Shown piece by piece: positions 49,032 to 49,302 of a stretch of DNA of 49,302 nucleotides. This DNA is from CAYTET01 sp964436975 (GTDB lineage Bacteria; Bacillota_I; Bacilli_A; Erysipelotrichales; Erysipelotrichaceae). Where the stretch lies: assembly GCA_964436975.1 (NCBI GenBank), contig CAYTET010000003.1, positions 1 to 49,302 of the forward strand. The letters are read 5' to 3'. The notes beneath the pieces were generated by a model. That model was not told the DNA's origin. It made no database searches and saw only the letters and a list, made by a program, of their open reading frames with translations. Position numbers and translations under genes: made by a program. How positions within the stretch are numbered: the stretch's first letter is position 1; each line of letters opens with the position of its first letter.

Positions 49032-49302
49032 ATGGCCTTGTTGGAAGTGAACCATTTAAAGAAAGTGTATGTCAGCCGCTTTGGCCTGCAGAAGGTTGAA
49101 GCCCTGAAAGATGTCAGCTTTACCATCGAAAAAGGTGAATATGTGGCGGTTATGGGGGAGTCGGGCAGCGGCAAGACGACCCTGCTGAATATCCTGGCGG
49201 CGCTGGACAAGCCGACGTCCGGGCAGGTGATGCTCAACCAGAAAGATATGCAGGACATCTCCGAGGCCCAGCTGGCGACCTTCCGGCGCGGCAATCTGGG
49301 TT
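49032..49302 (+). CDS. bceA: BceA-like ABC transporter ATP-binding protein, partial
   Basis: The first 90 residues of an ABC ATPase: MALLEVNHLKKVYVSRFG, then LKDVSFTIEKGEYVAVMGESGSGKTTLLNILAALDKPTSG with Walker A GESGSGKTT. The window ends at 49302 inside the gene. ATG 49032 follows GGAGG by 8 bases; the ATG at 49027 is out of frame and soon stops. This start fits the MacB/BceA-type peptide-detoxification transporters and the position after BceRS. Confidence 0.88.
   Translation, partial: MALLEVNHLKKVYVSRFGLQKVEALKDVSFTIEKGEYVAVMGESGSGKTTLLNILAALDKPTSGQVMLNQKDMQDISEAQLATFRRGNLG

Overview
The window is the replication-origin region of a Bacillota (Firmicutes) chromosome. It reads leftward and rightward from an oriC at about 14.05-14.5 kb. 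The order dnaA-dnaN-rlbA-recF-gyrB-gyrA, a T-box ahead of serS, a single-domain SRP RNA next to tadA, dnaX-ybaB-recR, and a BceRS-type two-component system all point to that phylum. The gene mix, dockerin/cohesin-like surface proteins and Fe-S aldo-keto reductase suggest an anaerobic gut-type organism. My best guess is an Erysipelotrichia relative with about half G+C, but this is inference from gene order, not from a database search. No parB, rpmH or rnpA is present in the window.

Left arm (1-14.0 kb), accessory in character: the 3' end of gpmI and a small membrane exporter; a divergent HTH regulator / membrane Ser-Thr kinase unit followed by a small membrane protein and a lipoprotein with two copies of one domain; a tight operon of three paralogous histidine phosphatases; an AT-rich two-gene RloA/RloB-type ATPase plus Toprim-like module, probably acquired phage defence; an Fe-S aldo-keto reductase; an HtrA protease; and a two-gene surface operon coding for a dockerin-bearing glucosaminidase and a membrane-anchored protein with a cohesin-like domain.

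Origin and replication block (14.0-23.2 kb): a cluster of DnaA boxes, dnaA, further box-like sites between dnaA and dnaN, then dnaN, rlbA, recF, gyrB and gyrA, all co-directional with replication.

Right arm (23.2-49.3 kb), nearly all on the plus strand: a T-box with a probable AUG specifier controlling metNIQ; a DUF1846 protein and an SDR; a second T-box with its promoter ahead of serS; a self-regulated HxlR-type repressor; two parS sites, SRP RNA, tadA, dnaX-ybaB-recR, and a third parS; an unrecognised PUA/EVE-like protein; NAD kinase; a PTS permease homologue that has lost its key catalytic residues; mutS-mutL-miaA-tcdA; pth-mfd, with mfd apparently starting at a non-AUG codon; and a BceRS system followed by the start of its ABC transporter.

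The strongest leads are the degenerate EIICB protein, the cohesin/dockerin pair beside oriC, the RloAB-like island, the HTH/kinase/lipoprotein cassette, two apparently leaderless genes, and the non-canonical mfd start. All calls come from reading the sequence; no homology search was run.
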